Source: Alicyclobacillus tolerans (GTDB taxonomy: Bacteria; Bacillota; Bacilli; Alicyclobacillales; Alicyclobacillaceae). From it: 51,977 nt of DNA. The stretch's first letter is position 1; each line of letters begins with the position of its first letter. Below the pieces are notes generated by a model. It had not been told where the DNA came from. It made no database searches and saw only the letters and a list, made by a program, of their open reading frames with translations. Below are positions 17,682 to 27,413 of the stretch, in pieces. The DNA is taken from positions 1 through 51,977 of the forward strand of contig NZ_JXBW01000021.1 of the NCBI RefSeq assembly GCF_001447355.1, given 5' to 3'. Both the position numbers and the translations under genes were made by a program.

Positions 17682-18569
17682 CTATTTTAATTCGGCTCGC
17701 GGATGCGTCTCGAGATACACTTTTGTCAAACGTTCGCGGCTCGTGTGAGTGTAAATCTGTGTGCTAGACAAGCTGGCGTGCCCAAGCAGTTCCTGAACGC
17801 TCCGCAAGTCGGCACCACCATCGAGCAAATGCGTAGCAAATGAGTGACGTAAACCGTGCACATGGATATGTCGCAACCCAGGCACTTCGCGAAGCCTTTG
17901 GTCCAATATACGCCGGACACTGCGATCTGATAGACGCGTACCACGTTGGTTCACAAATAACGCCGAACATGTGGCGATCGCACCTCGCGCATCCAAATAT
18001 CGTTGGAGAGCCGCGATGGCCTTGCTACCTAGCAACACATAGCGTTCCTTTCCACCCTTACCCATGATATACGCATAGCCGTCGCTCAGTGAAAAATCCC
18101 CGATATCAATGCTTACACATTCACTCACGCGAACCCCGGATGCGTAGATACACTCGAGAAGAGCGCGATCGCGCAAGGAAGCGAAATCACATCCGTCAAT
18201 ATGATCAAGAAGTTGTGAAACTTCTTCTTGATATAAGTACTTAGGTACAGGCTTGTCACGCTTGGGCAACGTCAGCAACTGAAGAATATCGCGCTCGATT
18301 GCGCCTTCTCGCTCAAGAAACGCAAAAAAAGAGCGATAGCAGGACAATTGGCGAGAGACGCTTGCCTTCGATTTGCCTCCCGCCAGTTCATCGGCAATGA
18401 ACGTACGAATCTCTCGGGTGGAAAGAACCGCCACGTCCGTTATGCCCCGCCTTGCGAGCCACTCGCCCAATTGCTTGAGGTCGCGCTCGTATGCCTGCAA
18501 GGTGTTCGGGCTCCATCTTGCCCTGGATTCGTCTATAAAACGCACAATCCAGTCTTCCAACGCCATCAT
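17682..18569 (-). CDS. xerC: Tyrosine recombinase XerC (CodV)
   Basis: XerC resolves chromosome dimers at dif together with XerD. The 295-residue protein has an amino-terminal SAM-like core-binding domain (about 5-88). The catalytic domain contains the first Arg in [13 protein letters not shown], the Lys in [12 protein letters not shown], the H-x-x-R box [18 protein letters not shown], the second His in [15 protein letters not shown] and the nucleophile Tyr in that motif. It begins at the trmFO stop, so coupling is likely. This is the codV position of B. subtilis. Confidence 0.93.
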   Translation of the reverse strand: MMALEDWIVRFIDESRARWSPNTLQAYERDLKQLGEWLARRGITDVAVLSTREIRTFIADELAGGKSKASVSRQLSCYRSFFAFLEREGAIERDILQLLTLPKRDKPVPKYLYQEEVSQLLDHIDGCDFASLRDRALLECIYASGVRVSECVSIDIGDFSLSDGYAYIMGKGGKERYVLLGSKAIAALQRYLDARGAIATCSALFVNQRGTRLSDRSVRRILDQRLREVPGLRHIHVHGLRHSFATHLLDGGADLRSVQELLGHASLSSTQIYTHTSRERLTKVYLETHPRAELK

Positions 18570-19883
18570 TCAACCCACCCGTGTACTTGCAATACACTCG
18601 GACAAATCCGCCAGCGCGCGATGCGCATACGCTTCATTACGTTGCCGTTTATCCTTAATTGGTTCTGATAACGGCGGAAACAGTCCGAACGTGGCATTCA
18701 TAGGTTGGAAGCTGTCTCCGGACGTATGTGTGATGTAGTGAGCGAGACTGCCAATGGACGTTGTATGGGGCATCGTCACAGGCTCCAGATTGGCTGCTAT
18801 ACGCGCCGCATTGATCCCAGCAACCAAACCCGACGCTGCCGATTCGACATAACCCTCGACGCCCGTGATTTGTCCGGCAAACAATAGCTCCTGTCGAGCC
18901 TTCGTTTGATATGTAGGTAGTAACGTCCGCGGACTATTGATGTACGTATTCCTATGCATAACACCATAACGCACGATCTCCGCATTTTCGAGACCCGGAA
19001 TAAGCGCAAACACTCGTTTCTGCTCGCCCCACTTCAAGTGTGTCTGGAACCCGACAATATTAAATAGAGTCGCAGCTCCATTGTCTTGGCGCAATTGGAC
19101 AACGGCGTAAGGTCGTTTTCCTGTTCGCGGATCACGAAGACCAACCGGCTTCATCGGACCAAACAACAGCGTCTGGCGGCCGCGAGCGGCCATCGCCTCA
19201 ATCGGCATGCAGCCCTCAAAGTACTTTTCCTCTTCGAAATCTTTCAATTCAGCGCGTTCCGCATGAATCAACTCTTCGTAAAAGCGATCGAATTGGTCTT
19301 CGTCCATGGGACAATTTAAATAGGCGGCTTCCCCTTTATCATAGCGGGATTGTAGAAATACCTTGTCCATGTCGACAGACTCCTTCGTCACGATGGGGGC
19401 CGCCGCGTCAAAGAAGTAAAGGTAATCGTGACCAATGAACCGCCGAATGCTCTCTGACAATGCGGGTGACGTGAGAGGGCCAGTGGCCACAACGCAGATT
19501 CCCTCCGAAGGAATTTCCAGAACTTCCTCACGACGCACTTCAATGTTTGGATGCCCTTCTACAAGTTCCGTAACGCGTGCGGAAAAACGCTCGCGATCCA
19601 CGGCCAATGCACCGCCTGCCGGAACTTGATGTTCATCGGCAGCCTTCATAATGACCGAATCTAAACGACGCATCTCTTCCTTCAATAAGCCGACAGCGTT
19701 TGTGATGCTAGCCGCACGAAATGAGTTGGTACACACCAACTCTGCAAACTGTTCTGTGTGATGCGCCGGCGTCTGACGCACCGGACGCATTTCGTACAAA
19801 AGGACCTGCACACCGCGTTGCGCAGCCTGCCAGGCAGCTTCAGCTCCAGCCAGACCAGCACCAATCACAGTAACCTTCTTCAT
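18570..19883 (-). CDS. trmFO: Methylenetetrahydrofolate-tRNA-(uracil-5-)-methyltransferase TrmFO
   Basis: TrmFO makes m5U54 in tRNA using methylene-tetrahydrofolate and FAD. The 437-residue product starts [20 protein letters not shown] (FAD-binding GxGxxG). Further family blocks are [33 protein letters not shown] and [20 protein letters not shown]. The length equals the family norm. The ATG at 19883 has AAGGAAG upstream, and a 20-codon upstream extension is not conserved in type. It lies 28 bases after topA. Confidence 0.95.
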   Translation of the reverse strand: MKKVTVIGAGLAGAEAAWQAAQRGVQVLLYEMRPVRQTPAHHTEQFAELVCTNSFRAASITNAVGLLKEEMRRLDSVIMKAADEHQVPAGGALAVDRERFSARVTELVEGHPNIEVRREEVLEIPSEGICVVATGPLTSPALSESIRRFIGHDYLYFFDAAAPIVTKESVDMDKVFLQSRYDKGEAAYLNCPMDEDQFDRFYEELIHAERAELKDFEEEKYFEGCMPIEAMAARGRQTLLFGPMKPVGLRDPRTGKRPYAVVQLRQDNGAATLFNIVGFQTHLKWGEQKRVFALIPGLENAEIVRYGVMHRNTYINSPRTLLPTYQTKARQELLFAGQITGVEGYVESAASGLVAGINAARIAANLEPVTMPHTTSIGSLAHYITHTSGDSFQPMNATFGLFPPLSEPIKDKRQRNEAYAHRALADLSECIASTRVG

Positions 19884-19911
19884 TGTGAGCACTTCCTTAC
19901 GAACTGAGTCT

Positions 19912-22017
19912 TTAAGAAGATTTCCGCGAACCACTTTCAGCAAAAGCTGGGGCGTGCGGATGCGCTTTTTCGTTACTGCAAACGACCGTGATCTTGCCCT
20001 TAGACTGCCTTTCTACCATCGGATGACCACATGTCGGGCAGGATTGGCCAGTTGGGCGCTGCCACAACACGTAGTCACAATCAGGATATCCACTACATCC
20101 GTAAAATACCTTTCTCGTCTTACCACGTCGTTCGAGTAAGGGCTTCCCGCACTTAGGACAATTGACACCAGCTTCCTTGACAATTGGTTTTGTGTTACGG
20201 CACTCGGGAAAGCCCGGGCAAGCAAGAAACTTGCCATACCGCCCGGTTTTGTATACCATCATCCGCCCGCATTTATCGCAAGGCACATCAGAAACTTCAT
20301 CCTTGATCTCGACGTGTTCGAGCGAGGATTCCGCCTCCTCCAGATTCTTTTGGAAGTCGTGATAAAAGTGATCAATCAACGCAACCCAGTTCGCTTCACC
20401 ATCTTCGACCGCGTCAAGCTCTTGTTCCATGTTGGCTGTAAAATCGACGTCAATTAATTGGTTGAAGTTTTCCTTCAGCAAATTCACGACAATCTCGCCT
20501 AACTCGGTTGGGAGGAAACGTTTTTGCTCCAATACGACGTAACCGCGCTTCAGGATCGTATCAATTGTCGGAGCATATGTGCTCGGTCTACCAATCCCCA
20601 GTTCCTCCATCGCCTTGACAAGGCTTGACTCCGAATACCGCGGCGGTGGCTGGGTGAAATGCTGCTCCGGGCGCACATCCGCGACAGTCAGCACATCACC
20701 TTCCTCGACAGGAGGCAACAGCTTGCCATTTTCATCGCTGTCTGCATCATCATTGCCCTCAATATAGACGGCCATGAAACCAGGGAAGCGGACGACCGAT
20801 CCAGTGGCGCGAAACCACGCACCGTTGATTTCAGAGTCCACGGTTGTCGTATCCAAAATGGCAGACGCCATCTGGCTCGCAATAAAACGTTCCCAAATTA
20901 ACTTATAAAGCCGATACTGGTCTCGCGAAAGGTGATCCTTTAATTTGTCCGGATGGCGATGTACAGACGTCGGACGGATACCCTCGTGTGCATCTTGAGC
21001 ATCTTCATTTTTGGCATATTGGCGCGGTTTATCTGGTACATAATCCACTCCATATTCCGCCTGGATAAACGCTCTCGCCTCTTCTTGTGCGGACGCTGCA
21101 ATACGCGTGGAGTCAGTACGCATATACGTGATAAGACCCACGGTTCCCTCACCGGGGATATCAAGACCCTCGTACAACTGTTGGGCGACCGACATGGTCT
21201 TATACGCTCGAAACCCCAACTTTCGCGCGGCCTCCTGCTGCAAACTGCTCGTGGTAAACGGCGCGGCCGGGTTGCGACGACGTTCGGACTTTTTGACGCG
21301 ACGAACAGTCAATGCCTGATTGTCCATGCGCCGCAACAGTTCTTTTACAGCATCTTCATTGGGTAGGCTCGTCTTTTCTTGATCATAGCCGTAGAACCGC
21401 GAAATCAACTTTTTGGATCCCACATTCGCGATGGCATCAACGGTCCAATATTCCTCCGGCTGAAACTTCCGAATTTCATTTTCACGATCGACAATCAAGC
21501 GCACGGCAACCGACTGTACACGGCCTGCAGACAAACCTTTTTTGACTTTGCGCCACAGTAAAGGACTTAACTGATAACCGACAAGGCGATCCAAGATCCG
21601 TCGCGTCTGCTGGGCGTTTACCAGGTCCATGTTAATTTTGCGAGGATGTTTAAAAGCCTGCTGCACGGCGTCCTTTGTGATTTCATGAAACACGACGCGG
21701 CAGTCTTCGTCAGGATTCAAGTCGAGGATGTGTTGTAGATGCCACGCGATGGCTTCCCCTTCACGGTCAGGGTCGGCCGCGAGAAACACCTTTTTGACCT
21801 TCTTACTCGCGTTGCGGAGTGTTTTGATCACATCACCTTTACCGCGAATTGTAATATATTTGGGTTCAAATCCATGATCCACATCGACGCCCAACTGCGA
21901 CTTAGGCAAATCCCGTACGTGTCCCATGGAGGCTTTAACCGTATACCGACTTCCTAAATATTTACCAATCGTCTTTGCCTTGGCCGGCGACTCGACGATA
22001 ACCAAATAATCCGCCAC
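19912..22017 (-). CDS. topA: DNA topoisomerase I (TopA)
   Basis: This type IA topoisomerase relaxes negative supercoils. The 701-residue protein has a Toprim domain (1-115) with [18 protein letters not shown] and the metal-binding [12 protein letters not shown]. The catalytic Tyr298 is in [12 protein letters not shown]. Family blocks such as [20 protein letters not shown] are present. Three carboxyl zinc ribbons start near residues 579, 620 and 660; the last has three Cys and a His. GTG start with CAGGAGGAT upstream. Confidence 0.97.
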   Translation of the reverse strand: MADYLVIVESPAKAKTIGKYLGSRYTVKASMGHVRDLPKSQLGVDVDHGFEPKYITIRGKGDVIKTLRNASKKVKKVFLAADPDREGEAIAWHLQHILDLNPDEDCRVVFHEITKDAVQQAFKHPRKINMDLVNAQQTRRILDRLVGYQLSPLLWRKVKKGLSAGRVQSVAVRLIVDRENEIRKFQPEEYWTVDAIANVGSKKLISRFYGYDQEKTSLPNEDAVKELLRRMDNQALTVRRVKKSERRRNPAAPFTTSSLQQEAARKLGFRAYKTMSVAQQLYEGLDIPGEGTVGLITYMRTDSTRIAASAQEEARAFIQAEYGVDYVPDKPRQYAKNEDAQDAHEGIRPTSVHRHPDKLKDHLSRDQYRLYKLIWERFIASQMASAILDTTTVDSEINGAWFRATGSVVRFPGFMAVYIEGNDDADSDENGKLLPPVEEGDVLTVADVRPEQHFTQPPPRYSESSLVKAMEELGIGRPSTYAPTIDTILKRGYVVLEQKRFLPTELGEIVVNLLKENFNQLIDVDFTANMEQELDAVEDGEANWVALIDHFYHDFQKNLEEAESSLEHVEIKDEVSDVPCDKCGRMMVYKTGRYGKFLACPGFPECRNTKPIVKEAGVNCPKCGKPLLERRGKTRKVFYGCSGYPDCDYVLWQRPTGQSCPTCGHPMVERQSKGKITVVCSNEKAHPHAPAFAESGSRKSS

Positions 22018-22074
22018 AGCATATCCTCCTGTTCGTCGTACGCCTGGGCAGTGCCGTTCCTTAGTTCAACCCAT

Positions 22075-22102
22075 ATTATCACCGGAACAAAAATCTTTGC
22101 AA
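22075..22102 (-). promoter_or_regulatory. Putative sigma-A promoter of topA
   Basis: On the minus strand a TTGCAA -35 and a GATAAT -10 are separated by 16 bases. With a one-step shift the -10 reads TAATAT behind a TG extension. The site lies about 58 bases before the topA start codon. It is called by eye and is not proven. Confidence 0.42.
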
Positions 22103-22305
22103 ACAAGGCCACTTTTATATTGCGCGATTTGCAGTCGGTTTTCCATCGTGAATCGTGTCGAATTTCTTCTATTATTTATAATGCGAGCGGTGAGTCCGGA
22201 ACACACCAGGACAACAGTTGTACAGCCGAGCGATTGATGTTAACGTGAAGTCATATGCGCGGTGTCATCCGTGTTGGATGCATGAGCGAAAGGTGGTCAA
22301 CAGCA

Positions 22306-23220
22306 ATGAAAATTGGCACCCATCACGGGAAATTTCACGCGGACGAAGTGTTCGCCGTCGCAATTCTGCGTCAACTGTATCCGGATGCGGAGGTCGTACG
22401 CTCGCGTTCACCTCAAGCGCTCGCTACCTGTGATATTGTTGTCGACGTAAACGGCTCACCGTATGACCATCACACAGTTGACAAAGTATACCGTGCAAAT
22501 GGTTTACCCTTTGCATCCGCTGGGCTAATTTGGAGGGACTTTGGTGCTGCGTTGATTTCGCACTTCGGTGTCGAAGATGAGGGAAACCGCAACATCGTGC
22601 ACACACATATTGATGAAAAACTTATTCAAGCGATTGACGCCATTGACAACGGCATAGACCTCGACAGAGACACCCGTATTAAGGGCATTTCAGAATTAGT
22701 AGGATCCTTCAACCCGCCATGGAATGCGGCCGATGATGAAAACGAGGCATTCGAACGTGCTGTCCGCTTTGCGACTGTCATTCTCGACAATTACATACGG
22801 CACGAAATTAGCCGGATCGATGCGGTAGAGATTGTCAAAACAGCATTTCAAGCTCGAGCGGAGCCAGCTCTTATGGTCCTTCCGAGGTTCTGCCCATGGA
22901 CAGAGACTTTAATGGAATTGGACACACAGGCAAATGTATTGTACGTTGTGTTTCCAGACAAAACTGGGCAGTATCGCCTACAGGTCGTACCGAAAAGCCC
23001 TCGCAGCTTCGAGGCGAGAAAGCCCCTTCCTGCCTCTTGGGCAGGAAAAGAAGGAGCGGAGCTCGCCGAGGCATGTGGTACCACAGACGCTACGTTTTGT
23101 CATCCAGCACGATTCATCGCAGGTGCCCACAGTTTAGAAGGTATATTACAGATGGCTCGACAAGCAATCGCGTCGCCAAACGACGTCGATCTTTCAAAAG
23201 CAGGTCAAAAACTTCAATAG
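22306..23220 (+). CDS. MYG1 family (UPF0160) DHH-like hydrolase
   Basis: MYG1-family proteins are DHH-like metal-dependent phosphoesterases; the eukaryotic member is a 3'-5' RNA exonuclease. The 304-residue product shows the opening MKIGTHHGKFHADEVFAVAI, the DIVVDVNGSPYDHHTVD block (Asp and His-His, metal ligands), THIDEKLIQAIDAIDNGID and GFVHPGRF-like carboxyl motifs (here FCHPARFIAGAHS). The ATG at 22306 follows GAAAGGTGG; 17 codons upstream are not conserved in type. It is divergent from topA and convergent with sleB. The bacterial role is unknown. Confidence 0.87.
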   Translation: MKIGTHHGKFHADEVFAVAILRQLYPDAEVVRSRSPQALATCDIVVDVNGSPYDHHTVDKVYRANGLPFASAGLIWRDFGAALISHFGVEDEGNRNIVHTHIDEKLIQAIDAIDNGIDLDRDTRIKGISELVGSFNPPWNAADDENEAFERAVRFATVILDNYIRHEISRIDAVEIVKTAFQARAEPALMVLPRFCPWTETLMELDTQANVLYVVFPDKTGQYRLQVVPKSPRSFEARKPLPASWAGKEGAELAEACGTTDATFCHPARFIAGAHSLEGILQMARQAIASPNDVDLSKAGQKLQ

Positions 23221-23245
23221 GGTGGAACATCAGTGTGTTCCACCC
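23220..23245. terminator. Hairpin between convergent genes (MYG1 family and sleB)
   Basis: A perfect 10-bp inverted repeat (GGGTGGAACA / TGTTCCACCC) with a 6-base loop begins at the last base of the MYG1-family stop codon and ends 15 bases before the sleB stop. It is not followed by a strong T run on either strand. It may serve as a shared bidirectional terminator or 3'-end stabiliser. Confidence 0.7.
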
Positions 23246-23260
23246 TAATAAACGTGCGTA

Positions 23261-24082
23261 TCACTTTGCAAAAACCAAATTCCCAATCTGACGAATCACC
23301 GGTTGCTGACGTACCCAACTGCCCGCTGGCGTTTCGGCCGGATTGTAAAAGACCAGCGCACCGGGAACCAGGTCTTGTCCTTTTTGTAGAACGTCCTCTG
23401 CTGCTGTAATGCTGGAGCTGTTTGGTGCTGTGTAAATATATCCGTTTGCAACGCTCGTAAACTGGTAGTGGCCGTTGCTCACTTGGAACACGACCTGCTG
23501 AACCGTGTTCCCGTACCCACCCGCTGCGATACGATGCATAATGACATCGCCTACCGCAATTTGCGCTTGCAGAGATTCCCCGCCTGCTTCAGCGTTAATC
23601 ACGTGTTCAAGCCAATATAAGTTGCTTGTAGTATCGGATGTGGGTGCGGCAACATGGGCATTGACTGCCTGATTTGCTTGTCTGGTGCCATTCGTCGTAG
23701 GAGTAGTTTGAGCGGATGTGATCGGAACGCGGATCGTCGAACCGATTTGCAAATTTTGCGGATTGACTTGTGGATTCGCAGCCAGCATGGCACTAAGAGT
23801 GACTCCATAACGTCGACCAACCGTAAACAAAGTATCCCCTGGCTTGACCACGTACGCTGTGGGGCTCGGAACTTGCACGGTAGCACCCACCTGTAGATTC
23901 ATCGGATCCATACCAGGATTCGCTGCTTCAATACTTTGCACAGAAATACCAGCACGATGAGCAATTGACCACAGCGATTGCCCTGGTGCGACCTTGACGG
24001 TCGCGGCCATCGCGGTCGAAACACCGAATCCACTGGTCAGACACATCGTCGCTGCTGCGAGTAACCAATGTTTTTTACGCAA
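23261..24082 (-). CDS. LysM/SleB-type cell-wall (spore cortex) hydrolase
   Basis: A secreted peptidoglycan hydrolase of the SleB (Hydrolase_2) family; SleB members act on spore cortex at germination and relatives act on vegetative wall. The product (273 residues from the TTG at 24082) has a signal peptide (RKKHWLLAAATMCLTSGFG ... AMAA). Two LysM repeats follow (about 28-73 and 76-120, the second YVVKPGDTLFTVGRRYGV), then a Thr/Asn-rich linker. The catalytic domain contains VINAEAGGESLQAQIAVGDV with the expected Glu. I chose this TTG because GAGAGGA lies 10 bases upstream. Expression is headed by a c-di-AMP riboswitch. Confidence 0.88.
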   Translation of the reverse strand: MRKKHWLLAAATMCLTSGFGVSTAMAATVKVAPGQSLWSIAHRAGISVQSIEAANPGMDPMNLQVGATVQVPSPTAYVVKPGDTLFTVGRRYGVTLSAMLAANPQVNPQNLQIGSTIRVPITSAQTTPTTNGTRQANQAVNAHVAAPTSDTTSNLYWLEHVINAEAGGESLQAQIAVGDVIMHRIAAGGYGNTVQQVVFQVSNGHYQFTSVANGYIYTAPNSSSITAAEDVLQKGQDLVPGALVFYNPAETPAGSWVRQQPVIRQIGNLVFAK

Positions 24083-24102
24083 TCTGCCCAAATCCTCTCG
24101 TT

Positions 24103-24228
24103 CTGCCTCCGGGGTTAGTTGTCGGGTTCGGGTGACGAGACACCCGTCGCAGATGGCGATTCACCCCAAGGTCATACAACCAAGAAGTCCCCCGTACCCC
24201 AGATAATTAATCTGGAGACTCGGCTTAG
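24103..24228 (-). ncRNA. c-di-AMP riboswitch (ydaO-yuaA class) upstream of the SleB-type hydrolase
   Basis: On the minus strand the conserved ydaO motif elements occur in order: GCCGAGTCTCC, GGTACGGGGGA, CTTGGGGTGAATC, a variable hairpin, GGGTGTC...CACCCGAACCCG and ACAACTAACCCCGGAGGC. This class binds cyclic di-AMP and usually switches genes off. Cell-wall hydrolases are common targets. The aptamer ends about 22 bases before the start codon and about 5 bases before the ribosome-binding site. There is no room for an intrinsic terminator, which suggests control at translation. Confidence 0.92.
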
Positions 24229-24243
24229 TATTTGACGACGAAG

Positions 24244-24268
24244 AGTATAACAGCAAGGACATAGCGTA
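24244..24268 (-). promoter_or_regulatory. Putative promoter of the riboswitch-sleB transcript
   Basis: On the minus strand an extended -10 element TGTTATACT (TATACT at 24244-24249) lies about 15 bases before the aptamer. The -35 is weak (TTACAT or similar, near 24268). A predicted start near 24237 would transcribe the complete aptamer. A forespore or mother-cell promoter, expected for a true germination enzyme, was not convincingly seen. Confidence 0.4.
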
Positions 24269-24320
24269 TGTAAGATAAAAAGTATTACATCACATGATAT
24301 ATATGGTGACTTGATGGATA

Positions 24321-25196
24321 TTAGTGTTGTTCTTGCGGATCACCAACCGTTACCAACGTGCCATAATCCGTTAACTCCCATAACCGTTTCGCGTCGTGAA
24401 TGGCCAATTCCACACATCCCGCACTTTGCGGGATACCATAGCGAGATCTGGGAAGACCATGCAGCGCTTCACCCTGGTAAAAAAAGCTTACATACGGTAC
24501 ATGGTCGACATGATACGGTTTCCCGCTTGGTCCAACACCTTTCATGCTTTGCTCCCGATTGCGTAGGTAAATCACATGCGTGCCTACGTGCGTAGGTGCT
24601 GCATCGACGCCGGTACTGCACGGGGCCGCGAAGATCCAGGATCCGTTTTCCCATACGCGAACTGTCTGCGGGATCGACTGCTTGACATATACATACCGAT
24701 ACGGGCGGAACGTGCCGATGACACATGTGGAAGAGAGCGCAATAGCCCGAAACACGGCTGGACCCGCGAATCCATCCGGCCGCAGACCATGGTCTATTTC
24801 AAAAGTCATGACTGCACCTCGGGTCAACTCGTTATAGCGACACGGGTCCCATAACTCCCGTAAGGTATCCGGTACGTTTGCGTACTTCCACGTAAATCCC
24901 CCGATATCTGGCGAGCCCCAGCCTGCACGATACAATCTGTCCGTCGGGACCAAATCATGAAAGGTAAAGGGTAAATACCCTAGTTCGGCCAACCGCTCAT
25001 GTAACCAATACACACGCGGATCAGTGTCGCCAATCGTAAGGACATGTGGAGTGACCGAAACTCGATCTCGGTCGCCGAATTCCGCACCGTATGCGCAATG
25101 CGCAGGTACAATTGCAACGCTCATACAAGTCAGACACACGCTGCACAATCGTATGCTTCTCTGAATCCAAGTACGCGCCGTATCGAGACCGAACAC
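24321..25196 (-). CDS. L,D-transpeptidase (YkuD family) with N-terminal peptidoglycan-binding-like region
   Basis: YkuD-type L,D-transpeptidases cross-link or modify peptidoglycan outside the membrane using a cysteine. The 291-residue product has a hydrophobic export segment (about 15-38). A PG_binding_1-like region follows (RVYWLHERLAELGYLPF ... GAVMTFEIDHGLRPDGFAGP), then the catalytic domain. Its active site is LHGLPRSRYGIPQSAGCVE, with the usual arginine after GC-V replaced by glutamate. I chose GTG at 25196, because GGGGGTGATC precedes it; an ATG five codons earlier has no site. Confidence 0.87.
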   Translation of the reverse strand: MFGLDTARTWIQRSIRLCSVCLTCMSVAIVPAHCAYGAEFGDRDRVSVTPHVLTIGDTDPRVYWLHERLAELGYLPFTFHDLVPTDRLYRAGWGSPDIGGFTWKYANVPDTLRELWDPCRYNELTRGAVMTFEIDHGLRPDGFAGPAVFRAIALSSTCVIGTFRPYRYVYVKQSIPQTVRVWENGSWIFAAPCSTGVDAAPTHVGTHVIYLRNREQSMKGVGPSGKPYHVDHVPYVSFFYQGEALHGLPRSRYGIPQSAGCVELAIHDAKRLWELTDYGTLVTVGDPQEQH

Positions 25197-25284
25197 TGCG
25201 ATCACCCCCATGGAGCTAGGGTGATATGAAAGTCTTCAGCTTAGACAAGGAGTTCTTTTACACAGATACATAATGAATCCCATT

Positions 25285-26370
25285 TTACAATATCACCTGG
25301 TACCGACCATCGGGCAGCTTTTCAACCAGGTGCTCCACCTCAAGTTCCAATAATGTGGCATAGATGTGCCCAGGGGGCATTGACAATAAGAGTGCCAATT
25401 CGCCCGCCCGAAGTGGACCGTCCTCAGCCAGCCTATCGTACACTTGGGCTATATGTTTTGGCACTTGTTTGCGCACGGTTGTCGTAGCGTCTCCAATGCC
25501 AAATTGGTCCTGAAGCAATATTGCCGGATCGACCAGCGGGATGGCTCCGTCGAATAACAATTGGTTCGATCCGCGACTGGCGCGGGAGGTGATGGGCCCC
25601 GGCACGACGTAGACGTCGCGGCCAATATCAAGTGCGACGGCCGCCGTGCCAAGTGCACCGCTACGCTCGCCCGCTTGTACTACGACAGTGCTATTGGATA
25701 TACCCGCAATGATGCGGTTGCGCTCCGGAAAATGGTGCTTACGTACCGAGGAGCCTGGAGCATATTCGCTCAGAAGTAGTCCCCGCTCACCAATCTCGGC
25801 ATAAAGTCTCGCATGAGATGGTGGATAGCACACGTCCACTCCGGAACCGAGAACGGCGACAGTCGCTCCACCTGCCGCAAGGGCTGCTTCATGTCCAATG
25901 GCATCGATCCCCAACGCCATACCGGAAACGACGATGCCTCGGGCTTCCGCCACCGTCGTTGCGATCCACTTGGTGGCGGTCACTCCATAAGCTGTGGCGC
26001 GCCGCGTCCCAACCACAGCGACGGACACAAGAGAACTGAGCAAATCAACATTGCCCCGCGCAAACAACACCTCGGGCGGATCAAACAAAGCTTCAAGATT
26101 TTGTGGATAAATTGGATCACCGCGCACGATACACGAAATGTTCTGTTGACTGAGACGACTCTCCAGCACACTGATGTTGGGGGACGATTCCCGCCATGCT
26201 ACCATGCGGTGCACGGTTTGCGCATGCAACCGTACAGACTCGGTCCAGTCCGATTCATCCGCGTTTGAAAATGATGTAGCCGAGCCAAACACGTGTAGCA
26301 TTCGTCGCCATGTGGCTGGTGCCAATCCTGGGCAAAGCGCCCAGAAGAGTCGCAGTTCCCGTTCCGTCAC
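25285..26370 (-). CDS. dprA: DNA-processing protein DprA/Smf
   Basis: DprA loads RecA on incoming single-stranded DNA during natural transformation. The 361-residue product has an amino-terminal helical domain and the Rossmann-like DprA core with VAVVGTRRATAYG, GMALGIDAIGHEAALAAGG, GSGVDVCYPPSH, HFPERNRIIAGIS and SNQLLFDGAIPL. A carboxyl winged-helix domain follows (about 295-358). The GTG at 26370 has AAGGTG about 10 bases upstream; a GTG four codons earlier lies on that site. It follows sucD, as in B. subtilis, after a terminator. Confidence 0.93.
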   Translation of the reverse strand: MTERELRLFWALCPGLAPATWRRMLHVFGSATSFSNADESDWTESVRLHAQTVHRMVAWRESSPNISVLESRLSQQNISCIVRGDPIYPQNLEALFDPPEVLFARGNVDLLSSLVSVAVVGTRRATAYGVTATKWIATTVAEARGIVVSGMALGIDAIGHEAALAAGGATVAVLGSGVDVCYPPSHARLYAEIGERGLLLSEYAPGSSVRKHHFPERNRIIAGISNSTVVVQAGERSGALGTAAVALDIGRDVYVVPGPITSRASRGSNQLLFDGAIPLVDPAILLQDQFGIGDATTTVRKQVPKHIAQVYDRLAEDGPLRAGELALLLSMPPGHIYATLLELEVEHLVEKLPDGRYQVIL

Positions 26371-26445
26371 AAGTACCCACACCTTCCCGTCATCGACGTA
26401 GCTTTATTGTCGAATTCGACATTGAAAGCGTCGATTGCAGATCGT

Positions 26446-26480
26446 AAAAAAGCCACCCGAGGCATATCGCTCGGATGGCT
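26446..26480. terminator. Bidirectional rho-independent terminator between sucD and dprA
   Basis: A 10-bp stem (26452-26461 with 26470-26479) and an 8-base loop are flanked by six A on the left and five T on the right, so it works on both strands. On the minus strand it ends the sucCD transcript before dprA. Confidence 0.88.
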
Positions 26481-26495
26481 TTTTGTCGCACTTCG

Positions 26496-27398
26496 TTAAT
26501 GGGTTTTGCAGACTTCCAACAACCCGCGTTCCTCTAACAACGTATAGAGTGTGGAGCCCATTTCCGACGGCGTCGGTGCAACGCGAATACCGCACTCTTT
26601 CATTTTCTCGATCTTGGATTCAGCCGTACCCGATCCGCCCGAGACAATGGCACCAGCATGCCCCATGCGCCGGCCAGGAGGCGCCGTCGCACCTGCGATA
26701 AAGCCAACTACGGGCTTTTTCATGTTCTGCCGGATCCATTCCGCCGCCTCTTCTTCTGCTGTTCCACCAATCTCGCCAATCATGATGACCGCTTCAGTGT
26801 TCGGATCATCATTAAACATTTTTAACACGTCGACGAAATTGGTCCCATTCACCGGATCGCCACCGATACCAACAGCAGTAGACTGGCCAATACCGCGAAC
26901 CGTCAATTGGTATACAGCTTCGTAGGTCAAGGTACCAGAACGCGAGACCACGCCAACCTTCCCTGGCGTATGAATGTACCCTGGCATAATACCGATTTTG
27001 CATTCGCCAGGTGTAATCACACCAGGACAGTTTGGCCCGATGAGCCGCGTGTGCTTTCCTTCCATGAACCGCTTGACCTTCACCATATCCAACACAGGGA
27101 TACCTTCGGTGATGCAGATGACGAGGTCAAGTTCAGCGGCGACCGCTTCCATGATTGCATCGGCCGCAAACGCGGGTGGTACATAGATGACGGAGGCGTT
27201 TGCACCAGTTTCACGAACTGCTTCCTCGACTGTATTAAAGACCGGCAGCCCCTCTACCGTGGTACCGCCCTTACCAGGTGTCGTACCGCCGACGACATTC
27301 GTGCCGTAGGCCAAAGCCTGTTGCGTGTGAAACAAGCCTGCCGAGCCGGTAATGCCCTGAGTAATAACACGCGTATCTTTATTTACCAAGATGCTCAT
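26496..27398 (-). CDS. sucD: Succinate-CoA ligase alpha subunit
   Basis: SucD is the CoA-binding, phosphohistidine-carrying subunit of succinyl-CoA synthetase (TCA cycle). The 300-residue product shows the Rossmann CoA-binding start [20 protein letters not shown] and [19 protein letters not shown]. It also has [20 protein letters not shown] and the phosphohistidine loop [27 protein letters not shown] precedes the ATG, 15 bases after sucC. Confidence 0.97.
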   Translation of the reverse strand: MSILVNKDTRVITQGITGSAGLFHTQQALAYGTNVVGGTTPGKGGTTVEGLPVFNTVEEAVRETGANASVIYVPPAFAADAIMEAVAAELDLVICITEGIPVLDMVKVKRFMEGKHTRLIGPNCPGVITPGECKIGIMPGYIHTPGKVGVVSRSGTLTYEAVYQLTVRGIGQSTAVGIGGDPVNGTNFVDVLKMFNDDPNTEAVIMIGEIGGTAEEEAAEWIRQNMKKPVVGFIAGATAPPGRRMGHAGAIVSGGSGTAESKIEKMKECGIRVAPTPSEMGSTLYTLLEERGLLEVCKTH

Positions 27399-27413
27399 GA
27401 TGGAATTCCCTCC

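Noticed and set aside
22153-22182. TATAAT upstream of the MYG1-family gene as a promoter
   Set aside because: The -10 is perfect but no acceptable -35 is found at 16-18 bases, so I did not list it as a feature.
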